Positions 53,861-63,570 of a stretch of DNA of 64,000 nucleotides are shown in pieces. This DNA is from Cytobacillus massiliigabonensis (GTDB lineage: Bacteria; Bacillota; Bacilli; Bacillales; Cytobacillaceae). A program made the position numbers and the translations under genes. The stretch covers positions 385,395-449,394 of the forward strand of contig NZ_LT904902.1 of assembly GCF_900199725.1 (NCBI RefSeq), read 5' to 3'. How positions within the stretch are numbered: the first letter of the stretch is position 1; each line of letters begins with the position of its first letter. A model generated the notes under the pieces. The model was not told the origin of the DNA, did no database searches, and was given only the letters and a program-made list of their open reading frames with translations.

Positions 53861-54796
53861 CTATTTTAAAATTTCACCCTTAGTTCCAAACGGGTTTTCT
53901 CTTCCCCAAGCATCATTTGGATTTTCCGATAATTTCCACTTAAATGGACCAAAATCAGGCGCAAATACTAGATGAGCCCCAGCATAAATTTCAAATCTGT
54001 TTCCGCCTGGCTCATCAACATAAAAGAAAAAGCCTTCTGCTAATGCATGACGAGTAGGTCCGCCCATCGCTAATTCATAGCCACTTTCGATAATATGGTC
54101 AGCTGCTAATAGTACTTCCTCACGACTTTCAACCGCATAACATACATGATTGACTGCTCCGGGTTTTCCTTTTGGGTTACCGATGATTGCAATATCATGC
54201 GATAAATTACTTACAGAGAGCCACGCCCCAACTTCAATATCATAATTATCGGTAAAAATCCCCTCATGATAGTTAAAACCTAACTTCTGATAAAATTCAC
54301 GGCATGCTTTTGTATTTCTGCTATGAACGGTTACATGGTCAAGACGCCTAGGTGAAATTCCTCTTCCCGGGTTTTTCTGCGGACGATTCTTCCACTTGCT
54401 CCGAAGATTTTCTGGTGCATCATATAAGTCAACATCCCAAAACACTTCTTCTAAATGACCATCTGGTGAATAAAACTGATAGGCTGCCCCATGTCCTAAA
54501 TCGCCTTCTGTCCATCCTTTTCCTTGACCCGTCCCCTCAATAAAAAGGGCTGCATCCTTTAATGCCTCCGCAGAATCTGCCCGCCATCCGATATGACCTA
54601 ATCCCGCTTCTTTTCCTTCAGTAATTTTCAAGCTATGATGGTGAAATTCTCCCCAGGCTCGGAGATAGACAGATTGCCCTTGTCGGCCAGATTCTTCTAA
54701 ACCAATAACTTCTTTATAAAACTTAACGGTTTCTTCTGGTTTAGGACTTAATAGTTCAACGTGAGAAAGCTGGGATAAATAATGTGGATTTTTCAT
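53861..54796 (-). CDS. Type I extradiol dioxygenase (catechol 2,3-dioxygenase fold)
   Basis: 311 residues, TTAGGAGGAA before the ATG. Two VOC domains. The second holds the iron ligands H154 (RLDHVTVHS), H217 (AVNHVCYAV) and E269 (NRFEIYAG), with the extradiol signature running to there. It opens catechol rings next to the hydroxyls. First gene of the set, 67 bp past a -24/-12 promoter. Confidence 0.93.
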   Translation of the reverse strand: MKNPHYLSQLSHVELLSPKPEETVKFYKEVIGLEESGRQGQSVYLRAWGEFHHHSLKITEGKEAGLGHIGWRADSAEALKDAALFIEGTGQGKGWTEGDLGHGAAYQFYSPDGHLEEVFWDVDLYDAPENLRSKWKNRPQKNPGRGISPRRLDHVTVHSRNTKACREFYQKLGFNYHEGIFTDNYDIEVGAWLSVSNLSHDIAIIGNPKGKPGAVNHVCYAVESREEVLLAADHIIESGYELAMGGPTRHALAEGFFFYVDEPGGNRFEIYAGAHLVFAPDFGPFKWKLSENPNDAWGRENPFGTKGEILK

Positions 54797-54862
54797 GATA
54801 ATTCCTCCTAAAGTTTCTTCTTTTCAAATTGCAGAAATTTGTTAGGCTTCCACTCTTTATAA

Positions 54863-54879
54863 TGCAAGTCTCATGCCAA
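54863..54879 (-). promoter_or_regulatory. Sigma-54 (-24/-12) promoter of the catabolic set
   Basis: On the minus strand TTGGCATGAGACTTGCA carries TGGCA and TTGCA with the exact 6-bp spacing. It lies 67 bp before the extradiol dioxygenase start and opposite a sigma-54 activator gene. Confidence 0.88.
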
Positions 54880-54998
54880 TTTGACTTTATAAAATAGAAA
54901 AATACCGTTTTCATAATGAAAACGCTGTCAATAATGGAAAACATTTTTTATTAAACCTTTTTTCACAATGTATATATCAATGATTCACAAAACAAAAG

Positions 54999-55062
54999 TG
55001 TCCGAAAATCATGCAATTAAAATCGTACACTTCTCGCTAAATTGTCCATAAATCATACAATT
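54999..55062. promoter_or_regulatory. Two 20-bp direct repeats, probable activator binding sites
   Basis: TGTCCGAAAATCATGCAATT at 54999 and TGTCCATAAATCATACAATT at 55043 differ at three positions and start 44 bp apart (about four helical turns). They lie 120-180 bp upstream of the -24 element, a usual enhancer distance, and just before the activator gene. Confidence 0.72.
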
Positions 55063-55154
55063 TATAATATTTAAAATATTGTGTTATAATTAGAATGAAC
55101 TAATACTGTGGTATGACTATTCACGAAAATGATAAAAGTACTAGGGGTGTTTTT

Positions 55155-56894
55155 GTGAGGGAAATAACGGATAACCATTTAATTTCTAACCTGGCAGAAA
55201 TAACAAATAGAGCTATTTTTGAACGGAATCGGCTGATTCAAAAATTATTTATTTTTAAACATGACAAATCCTTTGTATGTCTCTTTGACTTGAAAAATAA
55301 TCAGGTTAAAAATCATATACAAGGAATGGATTGGATAAAAAAAATACAATTTCAGAATCATGTCACCTCATACCCCCACCAAGGAAATCAAAACGATTGG
55401 ATTTATTCTGCACCAATAGCAACAGACAGAGAAGATAAGTATTTCATCGTCTGTACATATTCCGAAAATAACAATCCCGAAATTTTACTTTTACTTACCT
55501 TACTTTCAGATTACTCTAGCTTCCGTATTGCCTCACAACGAAATACAGAGGAAATCTTCCTTAAAAGTGAATATCAGAAAAAAATTGTAGACCTTGTCGA
55601 AGAAGGATATCTCAGTATCAATAAATTTGGCGATATTACATTTCTTAATCGTCTAGGTGCAGAAATTTTACAAACAGATGCTGAAGAAGCTTTAGGTACC
55701 CACTTAAGCAAGGTAGTCGACTTCCATGATGAACTTCTTAACGTTCTTGTTACTCAAAAAGGATTTGTTAATAAGGAAATACTAAGGACGACTAGGAAAG
55801 GTCAAATTCATATCATGATATCAGCTGTACCTATTATTGATGATCGTAAGCAATTGGTAGGAGCTGTGCTTCCCTTTAGGGAAATAAGAACGGTTCGCAA
55901 TTTGGCAGCCGACTATGTGCAGAAAAAGGTGAACTATCACTTTGATGATATTTTATTTAAAAGTGATAGTATGACCCATCTTATTAAACTTGCGAAAGCG
56001 GGTGCAAATACTGATTCAAGTATTTTAATTGAAGGAGAAAGTGGCACAGGGAAAGAATTAATTGCACAAGGTATTCATTATCATAGTCATAGAAGAAACG
56101 GTCCTTTTATCGTAATTGATTGTTCGTCCATTCCAAGAGATCTGATTGAGAGTGAATTGTTTGGATATGTTGATGGAGCTTTCACTGGTGCTCGAAAAGG
56201 TGGAAAGTTGGGGAAGTTTGAACTTTCTAATGATGGAACTGTCTTTTTAGATGAACTTGGTGAAATGCCATTAGAGATGCAGTCTAAATTACTTAGAGTC
56301 ATTCAAAATCGTACGATTACACGTGTAGGGGGAAATAAGGAAATACCGATTAATTTTCGAATCATCGCAGCTACAAATCGGAATTTAATGGAAGAAGTTA
56401 AAAAAGGAAACTTTCGGCTTGATCTCTTTTATCGGTTGAATGTATTGCACCTTACCGTCCCTCCTTTAAGAGATAGACCGGAGGATATTCCTATTATGGT
56501 TCAAATGTTTATCGAAAAAACGTCAAAACGAATTAATAAACCTTCCCCGGATATAAGTGAAGATGCAATGAACTTATTAGAGAATTATTCATGGCATGGG
56601 AATGTAAGAGAACTTGAAAATGTGATCGAGCGAGCTGTACTGTTGTCGGCAGATACGATTGAAATTTCCCATCTGCCCCAACATTTAATCGAGGATTCGC
56701 ACTCTAATTTAAATAAGATAAGAACGGTCGAGGTTACCCGTCTTCCTCAAATGCCATTAGAAGAGGTTGAACATCAAGTAATTATTGGTGTTCTTTCTGA
56801 AACAAATTTTAATAAAAGCCGTGCTGCTAAGAAATTAGGTATATCAAGGTCAACATTATACGATAAGATGCGAAAATATAACATTTTAGAATAA
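55155..56894 (+). CDS. Sigma-54-dependent transcriptional activator (PAS, AAA+, Fis)
   Basis: About 579 residues from GTG 55155, which has AGGGGTG upstream; an ATG at 55113 lacks a ribosome site. A sensory N-terminus of about 130 residues is followed by a PAS domain (IVDLVEEGYLSINKFGDITFLNRLGAEIL). The AAA+ domain has Walker A GESGTGKE, the sigma-54 contact loop GAFTGA, Walker B TVFLDELGE and an arginine finger near FRLDLFYRLN. A Fis-type HTH (NKSRAAKKLGISRSTLYDKMRKY) ends it. It should activate the divergent catabolic genes on sensing an aromatic substrate or intermediate. Confidence 0.94.
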   Translation: MREITDNHLISNLAEITNRAIFERNRLIQKLFIFKHDKSFVCLFDLKNNQVKNHIQGMDWIKKIQFQNHVTSYPHQGNQNDWIYSAPIATDREDKYFIVCTYSENNNPEILLLLTLLSDYSSFRIASQRNTEEIFLKSEYQKKIVDLVEEGYLSINKFGDITFLNRLGAEILQTDAEEALGTHLSKVVDFHDELLNVLVTQKGFVNKEILRTTRKGQIHIMISAVPIIDDRKQLVGAVLPFREIRTVRNLAADYVQKKVNYHFDDILFKSDSMTHLIKLAKAGANTDSSILIEGESGTGKELIAQGIHYHSHRRNGPFIVIDCSSIPRDLIESELFGYVDGAFTGARKGGKLGKFELSNDGTVFLDELGEMPLEMQSKLLRVIQNRTITRVGGNKEIPINFRIIAATNRNLMEEVKKGNFRLDLFYRLNVLHLTVPPLRDRPEDIPIMVQMFIEKTSKRINKPSPDISEDAMNLLENYSWHGNVRELENVIERAVLLSADTIEISHLPQHLIEDSHSNLNKIRTVEVTRLPQMPLEEVEHQVIIGVLSETNFNKSRAAKKLGISRSTLYDKMRKYNILE

Positions 56895-57049
56895 AGTGAA
56901 ACTTCAATCAGTGGGGGTTTTTCTTTATTCCCCACTGATTGTTAGTTGAACTAATCGGGCATTTACGGGCTGTTGATCCCCCACCTAGAATTTTTTGTTC
57001 CCTCATCTTCTTGAAGTGGGGCTCTTACAGCCCGTTTATCTGCGATAAA
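56891..57049 (+). repeat. Structured dispersed repeat, copy B (159 bp)
   Basis: Partner of copy A. The first stem is longer here: CAATCAGTGGGG / CCCCACTGATTG, 12 bp perfect. The second is ACGGGCTGT...CCCCCAC paired with GTGGGG...ACAGCCCGT across a small internal loop. It starts at the stop codon of the activator gene. No T tract, so it is not a simple terminator. Confidence 0.88.
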
Positions 57050-57053
57050 GCAT

Positions 57054-57086
57054 AAAACCACTAAAGATAACGCCTTTAGTGGTTTT
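57054..57086. terminator. Bidirectional terminator
   Basis: Perfect 13-bp stem AAAACCACTAAAG / CTTTAGTGGTTTT with a 7-base loop and six T on the plus strand. Lies between the convergent activator and Rieske beta-subunit genes. Confidence 0.88.
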
Positions 57087-57094
57087 TTACAAGT

Positions 57095-57619
57095 TTACAA
57101 AAACATACTCATATTCATTGTTGTAATCACAGCCTGATCAGGAAAAATAGTTCTTTCAGCAATTTTCCATTCATTATTTTCCTTGCGGATGATGTCGTTG
57201 CGTTCACCAAACATTTCTTCTATATCATGCGTTGATCCTCTGCTTCTTTTAAATAAAAAATAACTTCTAACTTTGTACTCATTCGGATCGCCTGTAGGTT
57301 CAATCATAACATTCGAAATAAAGTGACGCTGTCTTGTTGCTGGGTTTTCAACCCAGGCTGATTTCGTGTATAACCGGTTCACTCTAGTTTTCAATGAAAT
57401 TTTTGTTTCATCAAAAAATGCCATATCCGGAGAAATATTATCGGCCCCTACCCCCTCCACTGTCTCCCTTAAAGGCATACGATAAATTAAATTCTCCGAC
57501 AATAATTCAAGCCATTCCTTATACTTTCGGTTATCTAAATAATATGCCTCCTGATAAAGCAAGTTAGCAAGTTCATAGTGCAACTCAGGAGTTACCTGTA
57601 TCGATAATCCTGAACTCAT
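57095..57619 (-). CDS. Ring-hydroxylating dioxygenase beta subunit
   Basis: 174 residues, overlapping the alpha gene by four bases (ATGA). The NTF2-like fold shows ELANLLYQEAYYLDNRKYKEWLELLSENLIYRMPLRET and the C-terminal NEWKIAERTIFPDQAVITT. The beta subunit is structural and shapes the active-site pocket of alpha3-beta3 Rieske dioxygenases such as biphenyl, benzoate or cumene types. Distal gene of the TRAP-dioxygenase set. Confidence 0.93.
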   Translation of the reverse strand: MSSGLSIQVTPELHYELANLLYQEAYYLDNRKYKEWLELLSENLIYRMPLRETVEGVGADNISPDMAFFDETKISLKTRVNRLYTKSAWVENPATRQRHFISNVMIEPTGDPNEYKVRSYFLFKRSRGSTHDIEEMFGERNDIIRKENNEWKIAERTIFPDQAVITTMNMSMFL

Positions 57620-58968
57620 TTCACATTCTCCTTTACAAAAAGTTCTTTAGTGATGAGCTCTAGCCAGTTTTCATGCATACTTCTTGCAATTGCATCAATA
57701 TAAGTGGTTGGATAAGCAGTTCCTGGTCCAGGAAAATGTTCATCAGGCTCAACCCGATTCATGCCCATTAAGTAATTGCTGACACTATTATAATTAAGTT
57801 CTTTGTCACGCATCATTAACCCTTTACTGACTTCAACAATCCGGGCCCAGTTCTCAGTATCATCCTGCTCCAGTGTGCCCGTAGGACCAAATGAACCTAA
57901 ATAGCCTTTATATGCTGCTTCTTTGTATTCCTCAGGAGCAACCTTATCAATCATAAACCAGCACCATACTTCAACCTTTTCTGGACCTATTGGTCTCCAC
58001 ATTCGAAAATTCAAGTAGTTATGCAAATGCCCTTCAGTACCGTGGATCGGACTGACAAATGATAAATTCGGGTATACGCCCCCAACAAAAACCGTTACTT
58101 TTGACAGTATCTCATCCTGCTCTGATGTTAAATTTTTCTTAAACATTGGCCACATCGATTCAGGTGTCCCTTGGTAAGGTACCCTCGCTTTTCCTGTCTT
58201 GGATGTGATGACATTGATTCCATGACCATTTCCCAAGACAACTTGGTGACCGTATCCTGCATATAAAGGATCCTCCGGACTAATACCCATTTCAACAGTT
58301 GAACGATGAGTGGTCTGGACATGGTATGGATCAGCTGCAAAATTTTCTGCGGTTGCTTTCCAGTTTGCTTTTGCCACCCAGCGCTGTGGAAGACCTCTTA
58401 CTTCCATTCCACCATCACTTCTGCCTAGCAATATATCAAAATACCATTTCATTTCACCAAGGTACTCTTCTAAAGGTATTGCATTCGGATCAAGATTACC
58501 AAAAATCATCCCTTGATAGATTTCAACCTGAGGAATTTTCCGCAAACCCCATTCTGATTTATCCATTTCTTCACCATATACTTTGTTACCCGCAACAATC
58601 CCTACTAAATCACCATCCAGATTATAACTCCATCCGTGGTATGGACATGTAAACGTTTTTTTATTTCCCCGATCAGCAGTACATAATTGTGTTCCCCGAT
58701 GTGTACAGGAATTTAGATAGGCTTTAATTTCCCCTTCTCGATTTTTAACAAGTAAGACCGGATCATTCGCCATCCATCTTGTCACATAGCTTCCAGGATC
58801 CTTTAACTCGGTTTCATGTCCAAGAAATTGCCATGTATGGCCGAAAATTTTTTCTATCTCTAATTCGTAAATATCTGGATCTGTTAATACCCATTGGGGC
58901 AAGAGACCTTGCTCCATTTTTTCCTTTAATAGTTGAAAGGCTTTTTCATCTATTGTCCTTTTTATCAT
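57616..58968 (-). CDS. Rieske ring-hydroxylating dioxygenase alpha subunit
   Basis: 450 residues, GGGAGGG before the ATG. Rieske cluster ligands C88-x-H90 (SCTHRG) and C108-x2-H111 (CPYHGWSY). The mononuclear iron site includes H216 and H221 in ADPYHVQTTHRS, with the bridging D213. The enzyme adds oxygen to an aromatic ring to give a cis-dihydrodiol and needs ferredoxin and reductase partners; neither is in the window. It follows dctM by 42 bp without a terminator, so uptake and attack are probably co-expressed. Confidence 0.95.
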   Translation of the reverse strand: MIKRTIDEKAFQLLKEKMEQGLLPQWVLTDPDIYELEIEKIFGHTWQFLGHETELKDPGSYVTRWMANDPVLLVKNREGEIKAYLNSCTHRGTQLCTADRGNKKTFTCPYHGWSYNLDGDLVGIVAGNKVYGEEMDKSEWGLRKIPQVEIYQGMIFGNLDPNAIPLEEYLGEMKWYFDILLGRSDGGMEVRGLPQRWVAKANWKATAENFAADPYHVQTTHRSTVEMGISPEDPLYAGYGHQVVLGNGHGINVITSKTGKARVPYQGTPESMWPMFKKNLTSEQDEILSKVTVFVGGVYPNLSFVSPIHGTEGHLHNYLNFRMWRPIGPEKVEVWCWFMIDKVAPEEYKEAAYKGYLGSFGPTGTLEQDDTENWARIVEVSKGLMMRDKELNYNSVSNYLMGMNRVEPDEHFPGPGTAYPTTYIDAIARSMHENWLELITKELFVKENVK

Positions 58969-59010
58969 TTTTGGATAACCCTCCCAAAGAATTGAAATGA
59001 GCTTAGATGT

Positions 59011-60315
59011 CTATTTTATTAAACTCGGTAAAAAAGTAACGATGTCTGGAAAGATGATCAGAATGATTGTAAAAATGGCCATTGTTATAATTGCTGGTAT
59101 AACCCCTTTAAATATCTTTTCAATTGGCACATCTTTTACGACTCCACTAATAATATAAACACTTAATCCTAAAGGTGGTGTAAGGACTCCGATATTAATG
59201 AGCATAATCATAATAATTCCGAACCATAAACCGTCAAAGCCTAACTGAGTAATTAATGGATAAACAATTGGCAACGTAAGTGTCATAATCGCAATTCCTT
59301 CAAGAAACATTCCAAGTATAAAGTAAACGATCAGAATTAAGGCTAATATTAGATAAGGAGAGACATTCAATGAACCAACAACATTCGTTAAATACATCGG
59401 AATTTGGCTTAGCGCCAAAAACTTACCAAATAAGGCTGCTCCAATTAGGATTAAAAATAACATGACAGTTAATCGGAGCGTTTCGTCCAAAGAAGAAATT
59501 AAACCTTTAAAGTTCAATCGCTTTGTAATAAGTGTCAAAATAAAGGCGCCAATCGCTCCGATTCCGCCAGCTTCACTTGGAGTGAAAACACCGAAATAAA
59601 TACCGCCAATACTAATTGCAAATATAAGCAAGAATGGCCATACACCTTTTAAAGATGCGAATCGATCACTGATTGAATTTGCTTCTTTTTTTGTTGGAGC
59701 AATTTCAGGATTCAAACGGACTTGAATATTAATCATTGCCATAAATAACAATGTCATAATAATCCCAGGAATTAGACCACCAATTAATAAAGGGCCAATC
59801 GGTTCAGATGTTAGAGCACCATATATAATTAAGAGTACACTTGGAGGGATTAAAACACCTAATGTACCTCCAGCAGCAACTGATGCTGTTGAAAAGGTTG
59901 TTTTATATTTGAATTGATTCATTTCAGGAATACAAATTCTAGCTAATGTTGCAGTTGTTGCATTAGAGGATCCCGAAATTGCGGAAAAGATGGAAGCAGC
60001 ACCAACTGTAGCAATCGCAAGTCCCCCTCGAAAATGGCCAATCCATTTATCAACTGCATTAAATAAATCTTTTCCTAATCCAGTATTTGACATAAACATG
60101 CCCATTAATATAAACATTGGAATCACACTTAAAGAGTAGCTATTGCTAGTGCCAAATGCTGATGAACCTAATTGCGAAAATGCAACACTCCAATCAGTTA
60201 GCCACGATACACCTAGAAACCCTACTAAAAATAAAGAAAGCCCAACAGAAACCCTTAATAAGATAAGAACCAACAGCAATACAATACCAATAACTCCTAT
60301 CAGCTCAGGACTCAT
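59011..60315 (-). CDS. dctM: TRAP transporter large membrane subunit DctM
   Basis: 434 residues with about 12 membrane helices. Typical segments are SNTGLGKDLFNAVDKWIGHFRGGLAIATVGAASIFSAISGSSNATTATLARI and GVLIPPSVLLIIYG. It is the channel subunit of a TRAP system that imports organic acids using a sodium or proton gradient. Starts 11 bases inside the end of dctQ. Confidence 0.95.
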   Translation of the reverse strand: MSPELIGVIGIVLLLVLILLRVSVGLSLFLVGFLGVSWLTDWSVAFSQLGSSAFGTSNSYSLSVIPMFILMGMFMSNTGLGKDLFNAVDKWIGHFRGGLAIATVGAASIFSAISGSSNATTATLARICIPEMNQFKYKTTFSTASVAAGGTLGVLIPPSVLLIIYGALTSEPIGPLLIGGLIPGIIMTLLFMAMINIQVRLNPEIAPTKKEANSISDRFASLKGVWPFLLIFAISIGGIYFGVFTPSEAGGIGAIGAFILTLITKRLNFKGLISSLDETLRLTVMLFLILIGAALFGKFLALSQIPMYLTNVVGSLNVSPYLILALILIVYFILGMFLEGIAIMTLTLPIVYPLITQLGFDGLWFGIIMIMLINIGVLTPPLGLSVYIISGVVKDVPIEKIFKGVIPAIITMAIFTIILIIFPDIVTFLPSLIK

Positions 60316-60877
60316 TCTTTTTCACCGCCTTAAGAAAAGACTTAAGTGAATCTAATAAAAAGGTAAGAGTAAACGATAATGCCCCAACTACCGTTAAGGC
60401 GATAAAAATATATAAAGGCAATCCTAAATCACCGCTTAATTCATTTCCTTGCATCGTCCTTTTTGTAAATTCGAATAATTGCCATGTTGTGAATGACATT
60501 AGAATGAATAATAGAAATGATGCAATTGCATATAGCCCATCTTGAATTTTTAAAGGCATTTTATTCGTTAAAAAATCAATTTCAATATGATCTTTCTTAA
60601 TTTGCGCTGATCCAAGACTAAAAAATATCATTATGGCCAGTGCTAAACCGGTTAATTCGTAAGTTCCAGTAATTGGTTTATTAAAAAAGTATCTTCCTAC
60701 TACATCTGCTGTTGTTAAAAACATCAATAAAAATAAGATTATGCTAGAAATTTTATGCAGTACGTTATTAAATGAATAGGTTATTCTCTCTAATAGATTT
60801 ATTAGTTTGTGAGAAAAGGAAACTTCGTTGGGAGTAATAACTCCCAACTTTACCTCCTGCTGCACTTCCTGTTTCAT
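60305..60877 (-). CDS. dctQ: TRAP transporter small membrane subunit DctQ
   Basis: 190 residues, GAGGTG before the ATG. Four membrane helices with the family pattern FLTTADVVGRYFFNKPITGTYELTGLALAIMIFFSLG and QIKKDHIEIDFL. The N-terminal 30 residues are cytoplasmic and longer than usual. Partner of DctM. Confidence 0.93.
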   Translation of the reverse strand: MKQEVQQEVKLGVITPNEVSFSHKLINLLERITYSFNNVLHKISSIILFLLMFLTTADVVGRYFFNKPITGTYELTGLALAIMIFFSLGSAQIKKDHIEIDFLTNKMPLKIQDGLYAIASFLLFILMSFTTWQLFEFTKRTMQGNELSGDLGLPLYIFIALTVVGALSFTLTFLLDSLKSFLKAVKKNES

Positions 60878-60901
60878 AGTGAAACACCTCGCAATTTATG
60901 T

Positions 60902-61963
60902 TCACTTGCTTTCAATTAATTTAACCGTCTCATCGTATATCTTCTGTCCATCTATTCCTGCCTTTTCCATTTCAGCTAGCCAGTTTTCCGTTACTCCCTT
61001 TGACACATCCTTGAACTTCTGCAGGTCTGAATCAGATAAAGAAATAAATTCCGTTCCCCCTGCTTTCGCTTCTTCCTCGGCTAAAACCTTTTGACGATCA
61101 AAAGCATCTCCTGCTTTCTCTGCCATTGGGATCCCAATTAATTCTTCAATTTTTTCCTGGTCGGATTTTGAAATCTTATTCCAGCTGTTTTTATTCATCG
61201 CAACATAGTAGATACTTGTGTTAAAATCGCCAAGCGTTACATAATCAACTACATCAAATAGGTTGAAGTCCTTGATAGCTGCTACAGGCAGCACGCCCCC
61301 ATCAATAACCCCTTTTTGCATTGCATCATAAATTTCTGGTGCTGGTAATGAAACAGGTGTAGCTCCCCACGACTTAATCATTTCGCCTGCTTCTACGGAT
61401 GGAGTTCTTAGTTTCAATCCCTTTACATCTTCAAATGTTCTGACCGCTTTCCCTTTTGTAATAATTGCATATGGGTCAGCAGCATGAACCCATAAAAGTT
61501 TCACATCGTCATATTCCTTCTGGATTTCAGGAAATGTATCATACAATTTTTGCGCAACAACACTTAGCTCTGCCCCATTCCCGTCAGTCAAGAACGGCAA
61601 TTGGAGAACTGAGTGGATAGGAAATTTACCGGCATTATATCCTTGCAGCCCCCATCCCGCATCCATGATACCGGTTACAATATTGTCATAAGTTTCTTTC
61701 GGTCCGCCTAGTGCCCCTCCAGGATACATTTCAAACTTCACTCTTCCCTCTGTTACTTTAGCAACTTCTTCAGTAAATGGTCGCTTTGCCCATTTATCCT
61801 GGACATGATCTGGTGAATTCATATGCCCCATTTTAAATTCAAGCGTCTCTCCTTTTGTATCCCCGCCCTTTTCTCCACCAGTACTATTTGAGCATGCTGT
61901 CAAAATAACTAGCATAAGGGCAATTACACTTACAAAGGATAATTTCAAACTTTTTTTATTCAT
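60902..61963 (-). CDS. dctP: TRAP transporter substrate-binding lipoprotein DctP
   Basis: 353 residues; GGGGGA suits ATG 61963. Lipobox VILTACSNS, then the DctP fold with FKMGHMNSPDHVQDKWAKRPFTEEV, KGLKLRTPSVEAGEMIKSWGATPVSLPAPEIYDAMQKGVIDGG. The RTP...E segment holds the Arg that binds a substrate carboxylate in this family, so an organic acid is expected. First gene of the TRAP-Rieske set. Confidence 0.94.
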   Translation of the reverse strand: MNKKSLKLSFVSVIALMLVILTACSNSTGGEKGGDTKGETLEFKMGHMNSPDHVQDKWAKRPFTEEVAKVTEGRVKFEMYPGGALGGPKETYDNIVTGIMDAGWGLQGYNAGKFPIHSVLQLPFLTDGNGAELSVVAQKLYDTFPEIQKEYDDVKLLWVHAADPYAIITKGKAVRTFEDVKGLKLRTPSVEAGEMIKSWGATPVSLPAPEIYDAMQKGVIDGGVLPVAAIKDFNLFDVVDYVTLGDFNTSIYYVAMNKNSWNKISKSDQEKIEELIGIPMAEKAGDAFDRQKVLAEEEAKAGGTEFISLSDSDLQKFKDVSKGVTENWLAEMEKAGIDGQKIYDETVKLIESK

Positions 61964-62008
61964 CTTCATATCCCCCTATTATTTTTTATAGTAATTGAAT
62001 CAACGATT

Positions 62009-62023
62009 GTAAAGCGCTTTCAT
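62009..62023 (-). promoter_or_regulatory. Candidate CcpA cre site upstream of dctP
   Basis: ATGAAAGCGCTTTACA on the minus strand matches TGAAAGCGCTTTCA at 12 of 14 positions and lies about 50 bp before the dctP start. It suggests carbon catabolite repression. Confidence 0.5.
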
Positions 62024-62078
62024 ATTAGTTCAAAAAACTATTGTCTATGATTCAATCACCCTCTCAATTAATAAAAAA

Positions 62079-62091
62079 ACGAATATTTCGT
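62079..62091. promoter_or_regulatory. Short perfect palindrome upstream of dctP
   Basis: ACGAA-TAT-TTCGT, in the promoter region of the TRAP-Rieske set. It could be an operator of an unseen regulator. Otherwise 61964-62269 holds no gene. Confidence 0.35.
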
Positions 62092-62221
62092 ATTTTCTAA
62101 TTATCATATTATTTTAAATAAATGAGCCCAACAACCCTATAGTTTCACTATGCGCAACAAACCCAAAACTTTTTCTTGTTTTTTATCATTTTAAATTGGT
62201 ATGAAGGAAAAATCGCCAAAA

Positions 62222-62254
62222 GAAAAACCTTTCAAAAGATGCGTTTTTGAAAGG
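62222..62254 (-). terminator. Intrinsic terminator of pobA
   Basis: CCTTTCAAAA / TTTTGAAAGG perfect 10-bp stem with a 7-base loop, then TTTTTCTTTT on the minus strand. Confidence 0.8.
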
Positions 62255-62269
62255 CGAGTATTTTTGAGT

Positions 62270-63508
<1,239 letters not shown>

Positions 63509-63514
63509 CTATTA

Positions 63515-63560
63515 AAAAAACAAAACTGCGTGAAATTTCAGTTAATTTTCCGCGCAGTTT
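63515..63560 (-). terminator. Terminator-like hairpin between the LigB-type and pobA genes
   Basis: AAACTGCGTG / CGCGCAGTTT stem with one G-U pair and an 18-base loop. T-rich on both strands, so it may work in both directions. It would reduce read-through into pobA. Confidence 0.7.
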
Positions 63561-63570
63561 TTTTTTGGTA

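Noticed and set aside
61970-62269. Search for a second sigma-54 promoter before dctP
   Set aside because: No TGGCA-N6-TTGC arrangement was found on the minus strand here.
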